This document shows, one piece after another, positions 5,675-5,782 of a stretch of DNA of 5,782 nucleotides. The stretch is taken from NCBI GenBank assembly GCA_946481035.1, contig CAMLNK010000308.1, forward strand, positions 1 to 5,782. Direction: 5' to 3'. The stretch is from an uncultured Dyadobacter sp. (GTDB lineage: Bacteria; Bacteroidota; Bacteroidia; Cytophagales; Spirosomataceae). Position 1 is the first letter of the stretch. The number at the start of each line of letters is the position of its first letter. The notes under the pieces are model-generated. The model worked only from the letters and a program-made list of their open reading frames with translations, searched no databases and was not told the DNA's origin. A program made the position numbers and the translations under genes.

Positions 5675-5720
5675 CATCATCAAATAAGACAAAGACAAGA
5701 AACAAAAAATAAAAAGAGCT

Positions 5721-5782
5721 ATGAAAACTTTGATCACAACCCTCGTTAGCGTTATCGCATTGACCAGTTCAGTTGCATTTGC
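5721..5782 (+). CDS. N-terminal fragment of an exported protein (cut by window end)
   Basis: Only 20 codons and two bases are visible: an ATG followed by Lys, then a hydrophobic core (LITTLVSVIALTSSVAF) ending toward an Ala-rich cleavage region. This is a typical Sec signal peptide with a one-lysine n-region and about 16 apolar residues, so the product is expected in the periplasm, outer membrane or medium. No Cys is seen within the visible part, so a lipoprotein is not indicated so far. The start is supported by a purine-rich stretch (AAAAAGAG, 5711-5718) and by the exact -7 box 46 bp upstream. The mature protein and its function lie outside the window. Confidence 0.75.
   Translation, partial: MKTLITTLVSVIALTSSVAF

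Overview
The window looks like an ordinary chromosomal stretch from a member of the Bacteroidota, most likely a Cytophagales/Dyadobacter-like bacterium. This is an inference from three things: the style of the proteins, the weak or absent Shine-Dalgarno sequences, and Bacteroidota-type promoter signals (an exact TAnnTTTG -7 box before the last gene and a near match before nhaA). Base composition is roughly balanced and moderately GC-rich in the genes, and the 5.5-5.72 kb intergenic region is clearly AT-rich. I see no mobile element, CRISPR array, tRNA or rRNA.

Layout: (1) 1-1636, + strand: the 3' part of a ku gene (start lies upstream of the window) overlaps by 4 bp a gene for a stand-alone LigD-type polymerase domain. 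This is a bacterial non-homologous end-joining (NHEJ) pair. (2) 1689-2855, + strand: a GH18 chitinase-like enzyme with a lipoprotein signal peptide, flanked on each side by strong inverted repeats. (3) 2960-3700, - strand: endonuclease V (nfi), convergent with the chitinase gene. (4) 3763-4269, + strand: an unrecognised single-pass membrane-anchored protein of 168 aa, divergent from nfi across 62 bp. (5) 4273-5451, - strand: the Na+/H+ antiporter NhaA, whose stop codon is only 3 bp from the stop of the preceding convergent gene. (6) 5452-5720: a 269-bp AT-rich intergenic region with a probable nhaA promoter, a small palindrome, three imperfect direct-repeat units and a perfect -7 box. (7) 5721-end, + strand: the first 20 codons of a gene for an exported protein, cut by the window edge.

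Functionally, Ku and the polymerase domain act together on double-strand breaks, and endonuclease V deals with deaminated purines, so the left half is enriched in nucleic-acid repair. The chitinase (envelope or extracellular polysaccharide turnover) and NhaA (ion and pH homeostasis) have no evident functional link to them. I did not find a convincing undescribed system. The observations most worth checking are the ligase-less polymerase beside ku, the two overlapping and mutually exclusive hairpins after the chitinase gene, the repeat-rich leader at the right end, and the uncharacterised membrane-anchored protein.
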